Under the pieces are notes generated by a model that saw only the letters and a program-made list of their open reading frames with translations, made no database searches and was not told the origin of the DNA. Position numbers and translations under genes: made by a program. Below are positions 1-8,226 of a stretch of 64,000 nt of DNA, in pieces. Numbering within the stretch: the stretch's first letter is position 1; each line of letters begins with the position of its first letter. Source of the DNA: Pseudeuparius sepicola (Eukaryota > Arthropoda > Insecta > Coleoptera > Anthribidae); NCBI GenBank assembly GCA_963920635.1, contig OY987298.1, positions 131,077,735 to 131,141,734 on the forward strand, read 5' to 3'.

Positions 1-1009
1 TAAAATGAAAATAAATTTGTTGTCCTTACCGAACAGTTTTTAAATACAGATAAGGTCAATATTTTGTACTCATATATACTTAAAAAAAAACTAAGAAAAA
101 CCGAAGACGTACAAAAAGAAATCGTTGTGTAGACTTTGTTTAGTGTTTTAACGTTAGCAATATTACCGAGTAATTTAAAAATTGCGAGAAATGTGTGTGT
201 GCGGAAAGTCGAGAAAAGTCTTCAAGCAAATGCCGCAGCTTGTGATGTGAGTAATGTGAGTACAACACGATACAACGCTTGCTATATTTACAGAATCAAG
301 ACTAACAGACTGACAACACGGATAACGGAGAACGCACAACCGAGCGCCCAACAATGATTAATATTGTACAACAAAATGTGACAACAACGCTCATCTTCCA
401 ACCACGAGCGTTGATTTACTCGGATGAAAAGGTTGCTTTGCTTACGTTAAATACTTAAAAAAAACACACAATTCTATGTTGTGAAGGAGAGCAATCTATT
501 TTGATTGGAATAGCAGTTAATAATTCCATTCTAAGATTTTTAAGTTGATCGCCTGCGCCTACATTAAGTTTAATATAACGCTTCCAACTTTTGCACAAAC
601 TTCCGACAGTATAACCGCCTTCCGACGTTGTGTGCAAACACCAACCACGACATGAATGTTTCAGTTTATCACAAACAAGGTTGTTTGCAAAAAGACACTG
701 TCACCAACACTCCAGGCAGCCTTTTTGGAAACAGATACACAGTGTCTCGTCGTAATATTAGCACAACGATGTCAGTGCGTAACTGCGATGAGCCCGCAAG
801 AATTGTTGACAGTTTTCTCAGTTCATGGCTTTATAATTTAACTCGGTTGTGGCACTAGGATACAATGTGCCCCCGAATAGGTGATAAGACTCTTGTAAGA
901 GACAAAAAAAACAGGCTGAAATTTGAGCGTCTGGAGTTCATTTTGATATTAATTTGTGGCGTAATTTTAGCTTATAAAAATCGAGTATGCCTTGGACATT
1001 TTGAAAATA
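1..1009. other. Unassigned non-coding sequence left of the hAT MITE
   Basis: No open frame here looks like a known protein. The short frames are AT-biased, lack a credible start context and show no family motif. I see no inverted-repeat ends either. It could be host intergenic DNA, an intron, or an old decayed repeat. Confidence 0.4.
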
Positions 1010-1241
1010 CTTTTTTCCAGGGACTCTTTAAAATAAGGGGACACAGCATGTCACAGTCTATCACATAGGAAAAGTACAGCCTTGAGGGGAAGTTTGTTTT
1101 CTGTATACTCCAAGGAGACCACATAAGTGAGCTGGTACAAGGTTATGTTTTATGTTAGTGTCCAACTGCCATCAGGTTTTATGTGATGCCAGTGCCATAG
1201 ATTCCAAGGGAGGCGAAAGTAGTATAGCAAAGGGTACTCCA

Positions 1242-1272
1242 GGGCGGAAGTGACGTCACAAGATGGCCGCCA
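1242..1272. promoter_or_regulatory. Terminal ETS/CRE/YY1-like site block, left end
   Basis: Twenty-four bases in from the terminus lies GGGCGG, running into CGGAAGTGACGTCAC and then AAGATGGCCGCC. CGGAAGTGACGTCAC fits the composite ETS-CREB/ATF motif known from animal promoters, with a palindromic TGACGTCA core. The following block resembles a YY1/PHO site. It is conserved at the other end. The function is inferred: a promoter/enhancer or a replication-origin element. Confidence 0.5.
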
Positions 1273-1305
1273 AGGCGGGAAATTTGAAAATGGCCTTGAC
1301 CTGCG

Positions 1306-1741
1306 GGTTCAATGAACTTTAAGGGGTCACGTTTAATTAACCTTGACCTGAAGGTTATCTAGAGGCCAAGGGGTTACCAGATCGATAACCTTTAAGGGGT
1401 TATTAACCCGCGGGTTAACCTTGAAGGGGTCACCTTGTTACCTTCACCGGTCAATGAACTTTAAGGGGTCACGTTCAGTTAACCTTGACCTGAAGGTTAT
1501 CTAGAGGCCAAGGGGTTACCAGATCGATATCCTTTAAGGGGTTATTGACCCGCGGGTTCAATGAACTTGAAGGGGTCACGTTCGGTTAACCTTGACCTAA
1601 AGGTCAATGAACTTTAAGAGGTCACCGTTAACCTTGACCTAAAGGTCAATGAACTTTAAGAGGTCACCTTGTTAACCTTGACCTGAAGGTCGATGAACTT
1701 TAAGAGATCACCTTGAGTTAACCCCTGAAGGTCAGTGATCT
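1306..1741. promoter_or_regulatory. Array of ecdysone-response-element-like IR-1 sites, left TIR
   Basis: Seven near-palindromes with 1-bp spacing occur in 436 bp. Four match the EcR/USP consensus PuG(G/T)TCA-N-TGA(A/C)C(C/T) exactly: 1306-1318 and 1555-1567 (GGTTCAATGAACT), 1601-1613 and 1643-1655 (AGGTCAATGAACT). Three have one mismatch (1448-1460, 1687-1699, 1729-1741). Extra TGACCT/AGGTCA half-sites lie between them. Hormone control is an inference; the sites could equally bind a Polinton protein. Confidence 0.5.
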
Positions 1742-1849
1742 TGTCACCTTGACACGTGGACCTTGATATAAAAAACGTAAGCAAAAATTATGCTGATGTT
1801 TGCACTAAAACAGTTGACGTAGCATTTAGGTGGGGGGAGGGATTGGGGA

Positions 1850-1889
1850 TATAAGCAGGATGCCGTTGGGAGAGCTCACTATACCCAGT
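1850..1889 (+). promoter_or_regulatory. TATA and initiator of the left TIR gene
   Basis: TATAAG at 1850 is followed about 36 bp later by CAGT at 1886, 27 bp before the ATG at 1916. A similar but altered copy lies in the right TIR near 17010. Confidence 0.45.
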
Positions 1890-1915
1890 CAACAGTGCTT
1901 GAATAATATTGAAAT

Positions 1916-2218
1916 ATGTCTTTTCTCAAACAGTTGAACGAAAATAACTTCGTAAAAGAAATTGTGAGTGCAAGAGAGTTAGTGGTTGGTGAAAAACATA
2001 AAATTTTATCTTTTAGAAGAATTGAAACAAGGTACGGGGAGAAAGTGTTCGTCGAATTTGAAAATTTTCAAACTGCGCTACCTGCACGGTTCGTAAAAGA
2101 ATTTACGTCTGAACGCATCGAAGACATAAACCGGGAAATCACCAACGGAAAGAAGATCTTCTTGACGAGTCTGGGCCTCATTGGTAGGACAACGAATATT
2201 AAATTTGAGGAAGAATGA
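1916..2218 (+). CDS. TIR-borne 100-aa Polinton protein, left copy
   Basis: The product is 100 aa and starts at a good ATG. I do not recognise a named family. It is a compact alternating beta/alpha protein with the central motif RYGEKVFVEFENF, then LPARFVKEF, and an acidic C-terminus. The pattern of a strand-rich half containing TRYG followed by LPxRF recalls small single-stranded-DNA-binding (OB-like) proteins, but this is only a guess. It lies wholly inside the left TIR, directly downstream of the IR-1 site array, and its twin at 16646-16948 differs only at residues 3 and 5. The stop overlaps the start of the next ORF (ATGA). Confidence 0.85.
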   Translation: MSFLKQLNENNFVKEIVSARELVVGEKHKILSFRRIETRYGEKVFVEFENFQTALPARFVKEFTSERIEDINREITNGKKIFLTSLGLIGRTTNIKFEEE

Positions 2219-2367
2219 ATCCCACTGACAAGAGGCGACGCAGACAACACTACAAAAGAAGATTGGAATTTTATCTAAGATCTCTTCAAAATTTGAAATA
2301 TGAAATTCAAATGTATGAAATAAATAAAAAGTTCAAACACATAAATTTAGAAAATTGTAAAAAATAA
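2215..2367 (+). CDS. Small basic protein of the TIR cassette, left copy
   Basis: This 50-aa ORF starts in an ATGA overlap with the stop of the upstream gene. It opens with an arginine/lysine-rich stretch (KRRRRQHYKRR), followed by a helix-prone region rich in Tyr, Leu and Glu. The same ORF is intact in the right TIR with a single His/Asn difference, which supports it being coding. A short, very basic protein could bind nucleic acid, but no family is recognised. AATAAA at 2363-2368 overlaps its stop. Confidence 0.55.
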   Translation: MNPTDKRRRRQHYKRRLEFYLRSLQNLKYEIQMYEINKKFKHINLENCKK

Positions 2368-2453
2368 AATATGAAATCTAGTCTATCTTTTATTTACCCC
2401 TACAAAATTGAAACTCAAATCCGAAAGTTCCGATTGCTTCTGAGCGCAGAACA

Positions 2454-2490
2454 TATAAATACGTCCAAGTGCATTTGACTGGAATCAGTT
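2454..2490 (+). promoter_or_regulatory. TATA and initiator before the PLA2 gene
   Basis: TATAAAT at 2454 and TCAGTT at 2485 are about 31 bp apart, the classic arthropod TATA-to-initiator distance. The ATG follows at 2493. The TIR ends at 2479, between the two elements. Confidence 0.5.
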
Positions 2491-2492
2491 CA

Positions 2493-3293
2493 ATGTCATC
2501 CTTCACAGGTGAAGGGTTGGTGAACACGCTAATAAATAAGTTGCCCGTCGAATTACATCTTCCTGGATATCAGTTTTGTGGTCCTGGCACAAAATTACAA
2601 AAAAGAATTGCGAGAGGTGACGCTGGTATAAATAAGTTAGACGCTGCGTGCAAGGAGCACGATATTGCATATTCAGAAAATAGATCTTTAAAGGAGAGAC
2701 ACGCAGCCGATTTAGAATTGGAAAATAGGGCTTGGGGACGTGTTAAATCAAAAGACGCAAAATTTGGTGAAAAGGCTGCCGCTCTTCTAGTCACGACCGC
2801 AATGAAAACTAAACGAAAATTGGGAATGGGAATAAAGCCGAAAAAAGGTTCGGTTTCTTTTAAAAAAGATATCGTGGGAAAAGTCTCGAGATCATTGAAA
2901 AAAACATTTGATAGAGATCAGCTTAATGATGTCAGGAATTTAAAGAAAACTTCATCGGCAGCTTTGCGCGCTGCACGATTAGCCATCAAGAAGGTGGGAG
3001 GGAAACGAAAAATTCGAGTACCGAGAGTGATTCCCTTTGAAAAGAAAACAGGGGGTTTTTTACCCCTACTGCCCCTCTTAGGAGCTTTGGGGGCCCTCGG
3101 TTCGGTAGCTGGTGGTGCTAGCGCTGTTGCGAAAACCGTTATAGACGCAAAAAACGCGCAGAAAAAAATGGATGAACAAATACGTCATAATAGGGCAATG
3201 GAAGCTATTGGAAAAACGGGATCTGGGCTTTACTTAAAGAAAAATAATCACGGAGGATTCGGTTTATATTTAAAGAAAAAAAACTCCCATTGA
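2493..3293 (+). CDS. Parvovirus-type phospholipase A2 virion protein
   Basis: The product is 266 aa; the open frame reaches further upstream but the first ATG is at 2493. Residues 23-60 carry a secreted-PLA2 core like that in parvovirus VP1: a Ca-binding loop with CGPG (29-32), Asp43, and the catalytic pair His56-Asp57 in ACKEHDIAY. A long Lys/Arg-rich middle follows, then a hydrophobic Leu/Gly/Ala-rich segment (about 187-213) that could enter membranes, and a C-terminus with GLYLKK twice. In parvoviruses this domain lets virions cross the endosomal membrane, and PLA2 genes are known from adintoviruses. It probably acts in entry as a minor virion protein. The stop overlaps the protease start (TGATG). 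Confidence 0.85.
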   Translation: MSSFTGEGLVNTLINKLPVELHLPGYQFCGPGTKLQKRIARGDAGINKLDAACKEHDIAYSENRSLKERHAADLELENRAWGRVKSKDAKFGEKAAALLVTTAMKTKRKLGMGIKPKKGSVSFKKDIVGKVSRSLKKTFDRDQLNDVRNLKKTSSAALRAARLAIKKVGGKRKIRVPRVIPFEKKTGGFLPLLPLLGALGALGSVAGGASAVAKTVIDAKNAQKKMDEQIRHNRAMEAIGKTGSGLYLKKNNHGGFGLYLKKKNSH

Positions 3294-3658
3294 TGCTACC
3301 CAATAGACCTCTAACGGATAAAGATTTAATTTTTTACGCTAAAAAGATAAAAATACCTTATTTTAGAGGTGTCTTTACGAGAGACACGCTTCCAAAACTT
3401 GGTCCAAACAAAAACGAATCGGCAATTTTGAATTTAGACGTCAAAAGTAATGCTGGAACACATTGGGTAGCATATGAGAAAAGAGGTAACAACGTTGAGT
3501 ATTTCGATAGTTTCGGGGCGCTGAAGCCACCGAAAGAACTGATCCTATACTTGGGGAAACATGCTAATATCGTATACAACAATAACTCGTATCAAACATA
3601 CGATGAAATAAATTGTGGACACCTCTGTTTGGAATTTTTACGTGGAAAAACCCTATAA
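3293..3658 (+). CDS. Adenain-like cysteine protease
   Basis: The product is 121 aa from the ATG that overlaps the PLA2 stop. It shows the order of the adenovirus-type (C5/Ulp1-like) cysteine protease active site: His57 in THWVAY, Asp72 in YFDSFG, Gln101, and Cys108 in NCGHLC. It is short but includes every catalytic position. In Polintons and adenoviruses this enzyme matures virion proteins after assembly. It sits between PLA2 and penton, as expected for a morphogenesis block. It appears intact. Confidence 0.9.
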   Translation: MLPNRPLTDKDLIFYAKKIKIPYFRGVFTRDTLPKLGPNKNESAILNLDVKSNAGTHWVAYEKRGNNVEYFDSFGALKPPKELILYLGKHANIVYNNNSYQTYDEINCGHLCLEFLRGKTL

Positions 3659-3690
3659 AACAGAAGAAATTATCATATTTTTGCTCAGTC

Positions 3691-4419
3691 ATGTCGCAGA
3701 CGTTTACTTTGACGGGTAACGGTAGCTACATCTCCAAATCGTTTTTTCCGCCCCTTGAGCTAGATCCTCAGTACGAATATTCGCTAGCGTTAATTTCTCT
3801 ATCTACTTGGAATTCAATTCCAAATATAGAGGGAGGACAGAACAAGCTATATTTCGTAGATCACAGAGGAAGCGAGATAGAAATTGAGATTCCGACAGGA
3901 GCATATGAGATTCGGGATATTGAGAATTACGTTCAGAAACAACTAGGAAGTTCGCTGGATAATCAGCAAGAACTAGACGAAATTTTTTCGTTGAAACCTA
4001 ACAATAATACTTTAAAGTGTGAACTTAAATCTCTGTATAACGTAAATTTTAAACAACCCGATACTATAGCTAAATTGCTTGGCTTTTCCAATAAAATATT
4101 GAAATCCGGAGAGTTACATCAATCAGACCTCCGAGTAGAGATTGTGCAAGTGGTAACAATAAGAGTGGAGTGCAATTTAATTTCGGGATCATATTACAAC
4201 AACGCACCTTCGCATACTCTTTTTGAGTTTATGCCTACAGTAGACCCGGGATACAGTATCAATATCGAACCTAGGAATCTAATTTATTTGCCTGTCAGTA
4301 GGAAAACCATCGACAATATTACAGTGCAACTTTTAGATCAAGATTCAAGATCGGTAAATCTCAACGGGGAAGAAATCATAATCAGATTGGAGCTGAAGAG
4401 AAATGGTGTTAGTTTTTGA
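3691..4419 (+). CDS. Penton (single jelly-roll minor capsid) protein
   Basis: The product is 242 aa from the ATG at 3691; the longer open frame overlaps the protease and lacks an ATG. The N-terminus (FPPLELDPQYEYSLALISL, then NSIPNI), the middle IPTGAYEIRDIENYVQ and the C-terminal strands ending IIIRLELKR fit the Polinton minor capsid/penton family, a single jelly-roll that closes capsid vertices. It lies just before the major capsid gene, as in other Polintons. It looks intact and its 3' end overlaps the next small ORF by 17 bp. Confidence 0.85.
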   Translation: MSQTFTLTGNGSYISKSFFPPLELDPQYEYSLALISLSTWNSIPNIEGGQNKLYFVDHRGSEIEIEIPTGAYEIRDIENYVQKQLGSSLDNQQELDEIFSLKPNNNTLKCELKSLYNVNFKQPDTIAKLLGFSNKILKSGELHQSDLRVEIVQVVTIRVECNLISGSYYNNAPSHTLFEFMPTVDPGYSINIEPRNLIYLPVSRKTIDNITVQLLDQDSRSVNLNGEEIIIRLELKRNGVSF

Positions 4420-4606
4420 TGGTAGGTACCGACCATATAAAAGGAGTGTCGGTCGGTCGAGAAGTTCACAACCAGCAGAGCTGTACAAGAGTAGAGATCG
4501 TAATACGAGTCTTACACCTGAAAATCGCTTGTTCCTAAAATATCTCGGTTATCATGTCATTGACGCATCAAGTGTTCGACGTGCATCAGAAACCAAAGTT
4601 CGATGA
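4403..4606 (+). CDS. Small basic protein between penton and major capsid
   Basis: This 67-aa ORF begins with ATG, overlapping the penton stop, and runs 53 bp into the capsid gene in another frame. It is Arg/Ser/Tyr-rich at first and then reads LTPENRLFLKYLGY, a pattern I associate with short proteins encoded before the Polinton capsid gene. Some authors compare such proteins with adenovirus core peptides. A TATA box for the capsid gene (4436) lies inside it, so it may be made only from the upstream transcript. A chance ORF is possible. Confidence 0.5.
   Translation: MVLVFDGRYRPYKRSVGRSRSSQPAELYKSRDRNTSLTPENRLFLKYLGYHVIDASSVRRASETKVR
4436..4470 (+). promoter_or_regulatory. TATA box for the major capsid gene
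   Basis: TATAAAAGG at 4436-4444 is followed about 30 bp on by a CACAACCAG initiator-like sequence. The capsid ATG is at 4554. The promoter is embedded in the coding region of the small basic protein. Confidence 0.5.
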
Positions 4607-5790
4607 ATCTATTCAAAGTTTAGAAGCACGCTCCTATTATCCGTTCGTAAAGTCCTTCATGAACAATGACATCGTAGAAATAACCGTTAATCAAGGGGAC
4701 GCTTGGTTGTTGATGTATGATGCTGCAATTTTCGTAAAAGGTAAAATAAGCAAGAAATCAGGCACTGGTACTTGCAAGCTTGTAAACAATGGTGCATCGT
4801 TTTTCTTTGATTCTGTCTCATACGAACTTAATGGCAAAGAGTTGGAAATGGTGAGAGATCCTGGAGTTGTGAGTGCCATGAGGGGATATTTATGTTATTC
4901 TCCTAACGATGAAAAGTACTTGGTAACTTCAAGTTGGAGCTATCCCAAGGACAATGCGCCAATCTTGAATAAGGACGGAACATTCAGCGTAAGAATACCG
5001 CTTAAACATTTATTTGGGCTCTTTAATGATTATCAATATGCCATTTGCGGTAAGCAAACAATAAGACTAATTCGAGCCCGCAACGACAATAATTGCCTGC
5101 TACTAGAGAAAGCTGCCGACTCCACTACAGAGTTGACAGCAGAATTATTGATTACCAATATAGAACTAAAAGTGAAACATATACAGCCAAACGATATGAT
5201 TAGATTAGATCTCCTGCAATCCATAAAGCGAGATCAACCCATTATTATACCCTTTAGAAAGTGGGAATTACATGAATTGCCAACTCTTACGGCAAACTCT
5301 CGTAAAGAAATTTGGTCAGTGAAAACATCTGCAGCAGTGGAATCTCCTAGGTTTGTTGTAGTTGGTTTTCAAACTAATCGCAAAGAAAATAGCAAAAGCG
5401 ATCCCACAAAATTCGATCACATAAGTATATCAGACGTTAGGTTAATTCTAAACGGTGAATATTTCCCATTTGAAAGGCAGAGGCTGGATTTCAAAAAAAA
5501 AAGATTACTTAGAAGCTTACAATAGTTACATTGAATTTTATTCAAGTTTTATGGGCGTTCGTGAGAAACGTCCACTGCTAGATTACAAAGATTACAAAGA
5601 TAACGTAACTCTGTTTGTTATCGACTGTTCTAGAAGAAATGAGACCCTTAAGACCAGCACTGTTGACGTCAAACTAGACATAGAGAGTGATGTCGGTTTT
5701 CCTAAAGACACTCGAGCGTATTGCTTAATTATTCACGACAGTCTTATGGAATATCTGCCGCTAAGCGAAGTAGTCAGAAACTTGATGTAA
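4554..5790 (+). pseudogene. Major capsid protein (double jelly-roll), one frame break
   Basis: The first frame (4554-5525, 323 aa) and a second (about 5500-5790) together cover a typical Polinton double jelly-roll major capsid protein of roughly 410 aa. The N-terminus opens SLTHQVFDVH and leads into strand-rich domains (SFFFDSVSYELNG, FSVRIPLKHLFGLF). The C-terminal part after the break (LEAYNSYIEFY, LFVIDCSR) is plainly the same protein. The change of frame is in a run of ten A's at about 5493-5502. It may be a real one-base slip, a sequencing or assembly error, or a site where polymerase or ribosome slippage restores the frame. Confidence 0.85.
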
Positions 5791-5837
5791 GACCGCTTAC
5801 CTCAATAAACTCCCAGTTGCTAGTTTGACTCGGAAGA

Positions 5838-6362
5838 ATGAAGATCGCAGTCGTAGACACTCAAGGGTTTATAATTGACGGACTTTTCTACCCCAAAGAA
5901 TTGTCGATCAAAATTAACAATCAAATTTTACACCTGCTGATAAAACCCCCTAAGGATTATTATTTGCTAACTGCGGTGGATAGAAAGCAAGTATCTTATT
6001 TGGAACACAATTTTCATGGTTTATGGTATTCCAATGGATATGTGGAGTGCAATCATGTGCGAGAAATTTTAGAAGAGTTTCTTTTCGATGTCGACATCAT
6101 CTACATCAAAGGATATCAGAAAGAAAAATTCTTGCAGACTATCGACATCGATCCTACGAAAATAATCAATATTGAGAAACTGGAGAATAATTTTGGAAAT
6201 TTACCGAAATTCGAAAAAGATGTACCCCTTTGCTTGTATCACCTAAAACATTCTAAATATATGTGCAGTTTGAGAAATTGTGAAAAGTTGGACAGCTGGT
6301 TGAAGAATTTTCTATTTAAAAGGAATATCGAAGCGACGACTTCACAAGGGTTGAAGGAGTAA
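5838..6362 (+). CDS. Conserved Polinton protein, possible RNase H-fold nuclease
   Basis: The product is 174 aa with an ATG start. It begins with a strand carrying aspartates (VVDTQGFIIDG), followed by KELSI, a PPKDYY turn, EHNFHGLWYSNGYV, and IIYIKGYQKEKFL. Proteins of this pattern recur in insect Polintons and other mobile elements. The early DxQGF strand and the later IKGxxKxxxL strand-helix recall DEDD-type 3'-5' exonuclease folds, but I cannot map a full catalytic set. It follows the capsid gene by 47 bp, and AATAAA lies at 6423-6428. Confidence 0.65.
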   Translation: MKIAVVDTQGFIIDGLFYPKELSIKINNQILHLLIKPPKDYYLLTAVDRKQVSYLEHNFHGLWYSNGYVECNHVREILEEFLFDVDIIYIKGYQKEKFLQTIDIDPTKIINIEKLENNFGNLPKFEKDVPLCLYHLKHSKYMCSLRNCEKLDSWLKNFLFKRNIEATTSQGLKE

Positions 6363-6422
6363 ACGAAAAAATGTTTTTTAATATATATTTAAGTGTAGAA
6401 TGTAATATCTAAAAATGTTAAA

Positions 6423-6428
6423 AATAAA
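6423..6428 (+). terminator. Polyadenylation signal after the nuclease-like gene
   Basis: AATAAA lies about 60 bp after the stop at 6362 and before the 57-bp repeat array. It probably ends the capsid-region transcripts. Confidence 0.5.
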
Positions 6429-6453
6429 GCAAAGCAATTTTTAATTGTTGTTT

Positions 6454-6625
6454 CATATTTCACCTTACACTTGAAATTTGAGAACAAATGAACTCGACAC
6501 TACCCCTCCTCATATTTCACCTTACACTTGAAATATGATAACAAATGAACTCGACACTACCCCTCCTCATATTTCACCTTACACTTGAAATTTGATAACA
6601 AATGAACTCAGCACTTCCCCCCTCC
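6454..6625. repeat. 57-bp tandem repeat upstream of the IAP gene
   Basis: Three copies start at 6454, 6511 and 6568. Each contains CATATTTCACCTTACACTTG, then a spacer with AACAAATGAACTC and a C-rich tail. Each copy also has a small internal inverted repeat (CATATTTCA against TGAAATATG). The array ends 10 bp before the TATA box of the IAP gene, so a promoter role is likely. Confidence 0.85.
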
Positions 6626-6634
6626 AACAATACT

Positions 6635-6673
6635 TATATATAAATAACGATCTGCGGAATCTCTAGCCAGTAG
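6635..6673 (+). promoter_or_regulatory. TATA and initiator of the IAP gene
   Basis: TATATATAAATA (6635-6646) is followed about 32 bp on by CCAGTAG (6667). The ATG is at 6696. Confidence 0.55.
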
Positions 6674-6695
6674 TACTCGAATCGTGTATTAAAAA

Positions 6696-7220
6696 ATGGA
6701 ACTAGTGTCATATAAAAATATTGATGACAGACTCAAATCGTTTGAGTCTTGGCCATCAAGTAGTGTGATTGCGGGGCAAAAACTGACGGAAGCTGGTTTT
6801 TTCTATAAAAATAACGAAGATGTGGTTGAGTGTCCATACTGTCATATCGAAGGATATCATTGGGAACCTGAAGATAATCCTATGCTCGATCACGCAAGTT
6901 GGTCTCCGAGCTGTCCCTTTGTGTTACAAGGTGGTGATACTGATGCGGAATTACCTGAAATTCGGCCGATTGAAATTCGCCCGAATTCCGTTCCCGAAGA
7001 TGAGGTGTGGACTAGAAAAGTTGATGCTTATTCTCAAACTGAGCAAACTTGTAAAGATGAAGAAAAAAATTTATGTAAAATTTGTTTTTCTAACCCTATA
7101 GAGGTATTAATGTCTCCTTGCGGGCATTTAGTTTTTTGTATGGAATGTTCAACATCAATAAATAGATGTCCGTTGTGTAGACAAGTTATATGGAATAAAA
7201 TGAGGGCATACCTCCCATGA
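6696..7220 (+). CDS. iap: IAP protein with one BIR and one RING
   Basis: The product is 174 aa and intact. Residues 10-75 form a BIR with the exact zinc pattern C46-x2-C49-x16-H66-x6-C73. Residues 127-161 form a C-terminal C3HC4 RING (C127, C130, C142, H144, C148, C151, C158, C161). This is the minimal layout of an inhibitor of apoptosis: the BIR binds caspases or their activators and the RING is a ubiquitin ligase. Insect DNA viruses such as baculoviruses carry IAPs taken from hosts. It is flanked by Polinton genes in the same orientation and has its own repeat array and TATA box, so it is part of the element, probably to keep producing cells alive. AATAAA is at 7242. Confidence 0.93.
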   Translation: MELVSYKNIDDRLKSFESWPSSSVIAGQKLTEAGFFYKNNEDVVECPYCHIEGYHWEPEDNPMLDHASWSPSCPFVLQGGDTDAELPEIRPIEIRPNSVPEDEVWTRKVDAYSQTEQTCKDEEKNLCKICFSNPIEVLMSPCGHLVFCMECSTSINRCPLCRQVIWNKMRAYLP

Positions 7221-7297
7221 AAACATTGTATTTTTTTCAATAATAAAAATTACAACAATGTTAATTTTTGACTGCCCCTTATCCTACCAAGAAAAAG

Positions 7298-7497
7298 CTT
7301 AAAGCGTCTAAGCGACTCAAAAAACGACTAGACGACTTGTACAAACGACTAAACGACTCGAAAAACGACTATAAAAACGACTAAACGACTCTAAAAAGGA
7401 CTAAACGACTCGAAAAACGACTATAAAAACGACTAAATGACTCTAAAAACGACTAGACGACTCGAAAAACGACTAGACGACTCGAAGCGACTCGAAA
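7298..7497. repeat. Degenerate CGACTAAACGACT minisatellite before the ATPase gene
   Basis: About 200 bp is built from ACGACTAGACGACTCGAAAA units of 18-22 bp, roughly ten copies, with CGACT every 9-10 bp. The array stops at the TATA box (7498). CGACT and AGTCG spaced near one helical turn suggests stacked protein binding. Confidence 0.85.
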
Positions 7498-7535
7498 CTA
7501 TAAATACTGACGTATCTTTGTCGGATTAGTCAGAC
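7498..7535 (+). promoter_or_regulatory. TATA and initiator of the ATPase gene
   Basis: CTATAAATA (7498-7506) is followed by TAGTCAGACT at 7527, about 30 bp downstream. The ATG is at 7545, giving a very short leader. Confidence 0.55.
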
Positions 7536-7544
7536 TCATTCATA

Positions 7545-8213
7545 ATGCAAATCGAACAACAGCAAACATCGCTCCCTATTGAAAACTTAGATGTTCTGGC
7601 TGAGAAGCAGCTTAAGTCGAAACATGGTAAACTATTTCCAAATTCAATTCGTGCAATTTTTTGTGGTCCAAGTGGATGTGGAAAAACAAACGCACTTTTA
7701 ACTTTAATATTTAACCAAAATGGTTTGAAATTTGAAAACGTGTATGTATATAGCAAATCGCTCTATCAGGAAAAATATCGGCTACTACAAGATGTTCTAA
7801 AAAATATTGATTGTATCGGATATTTTCCATTCAAAGCCAGCGATGATGTAATAGATCCATCTGATGCTCGAGAAAATTCCCTCATTGTTTTCGACGATGT
7901 GGCTTGCGACAAGCAAAATAAAATCAGGGAGTATTATTCTATGTGCAGACATAAGGGTATTGACGCGGTGTATCTTTGCCAGACTTACTCCAAGATACCC
8001 AAGCAGTTGATTCGAGATAACTGCAACTTTATAGTACTTTTTAAGCAGGATGAGACAAATCTCAGACACGTGTATGACGAGCACGTGTCACCTGACCTAA
8101 CCTTCGAACAGCTTAAAGATATATGTCGCCAGTGTTGGAATGATAATTATGGCTCTTTGGTAGGGATTCGACAAATATATAAGGTCTGGACAATAGCTTC
8201 TACGGATCATTAG
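7545..8213 (+). CDS. Genome-packaging ATPase (FtsK/HerA type)
   Basis: The product is 222 aa and intact. Walker A is GPSGCGKT (41-48) and Walker B is LIVFDDV (113-119). Downstream are CRHKGIDAVYLCQTYSKIP and a polar region ending in NFIVLFKQ, as in A32-like packaging ATPases of Polintons, virophages and large DNA viruses. It pumps the genome into preformed capsids. The next gene starts 13 bp after its stop, so the two probably share a transcript. Confidence 0.93.
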   Translation: MQIEQQQTSLPIENLDVLAEKQLKSKHGKLFPNSIRAIFCGPSGCGKTNALLTLIFNQNGLKFENVYVYSKSLYQEKYRLLQDVLKNIDCIGYFPFKASDDVIDPSDARENSLIVFDDVACDKQNKIREYYSMCRHKGIDAVYLCQTYSKIPKQLIRDNCNFIVLFKQDETNLRHVYDEHVSPDLTFEQLKDICRQCWNDNYGSLVGIRQIYKVWTIASTDH

Positions 8214-8226
8214 CGCATCTGACGAT

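Larger units (their letters stand above)
1218..2479 (+). repeat. Left TIR of the Polinton (1,262 bp)
   Basis: It matches 16385-17726 in inverted orientation, from the terminus through a full gene cassette to the sequence GTCAAATGCAC. The outer 60 bp holds a factor-site-like block. About 1270-1760 is an imperfect tandem array of 35-55 bp units built from TTGACCTGAAGGTCAATGAA. The inner 600 bp holds a TATA element and two overlapping small genes. Confidence 0.95.

Noticed and set aside
628..1068. Overlapping small open frames left of the Polinton
   Set aside because: They overlap in two frames, have no motif, and one runs into the MITE end; likely chance.
6454..6625. CRISPR-like reading of the 57-bp repeats
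   Set aside because: Units are contiguous with no variable spacers and sit in a eukaryotic element.
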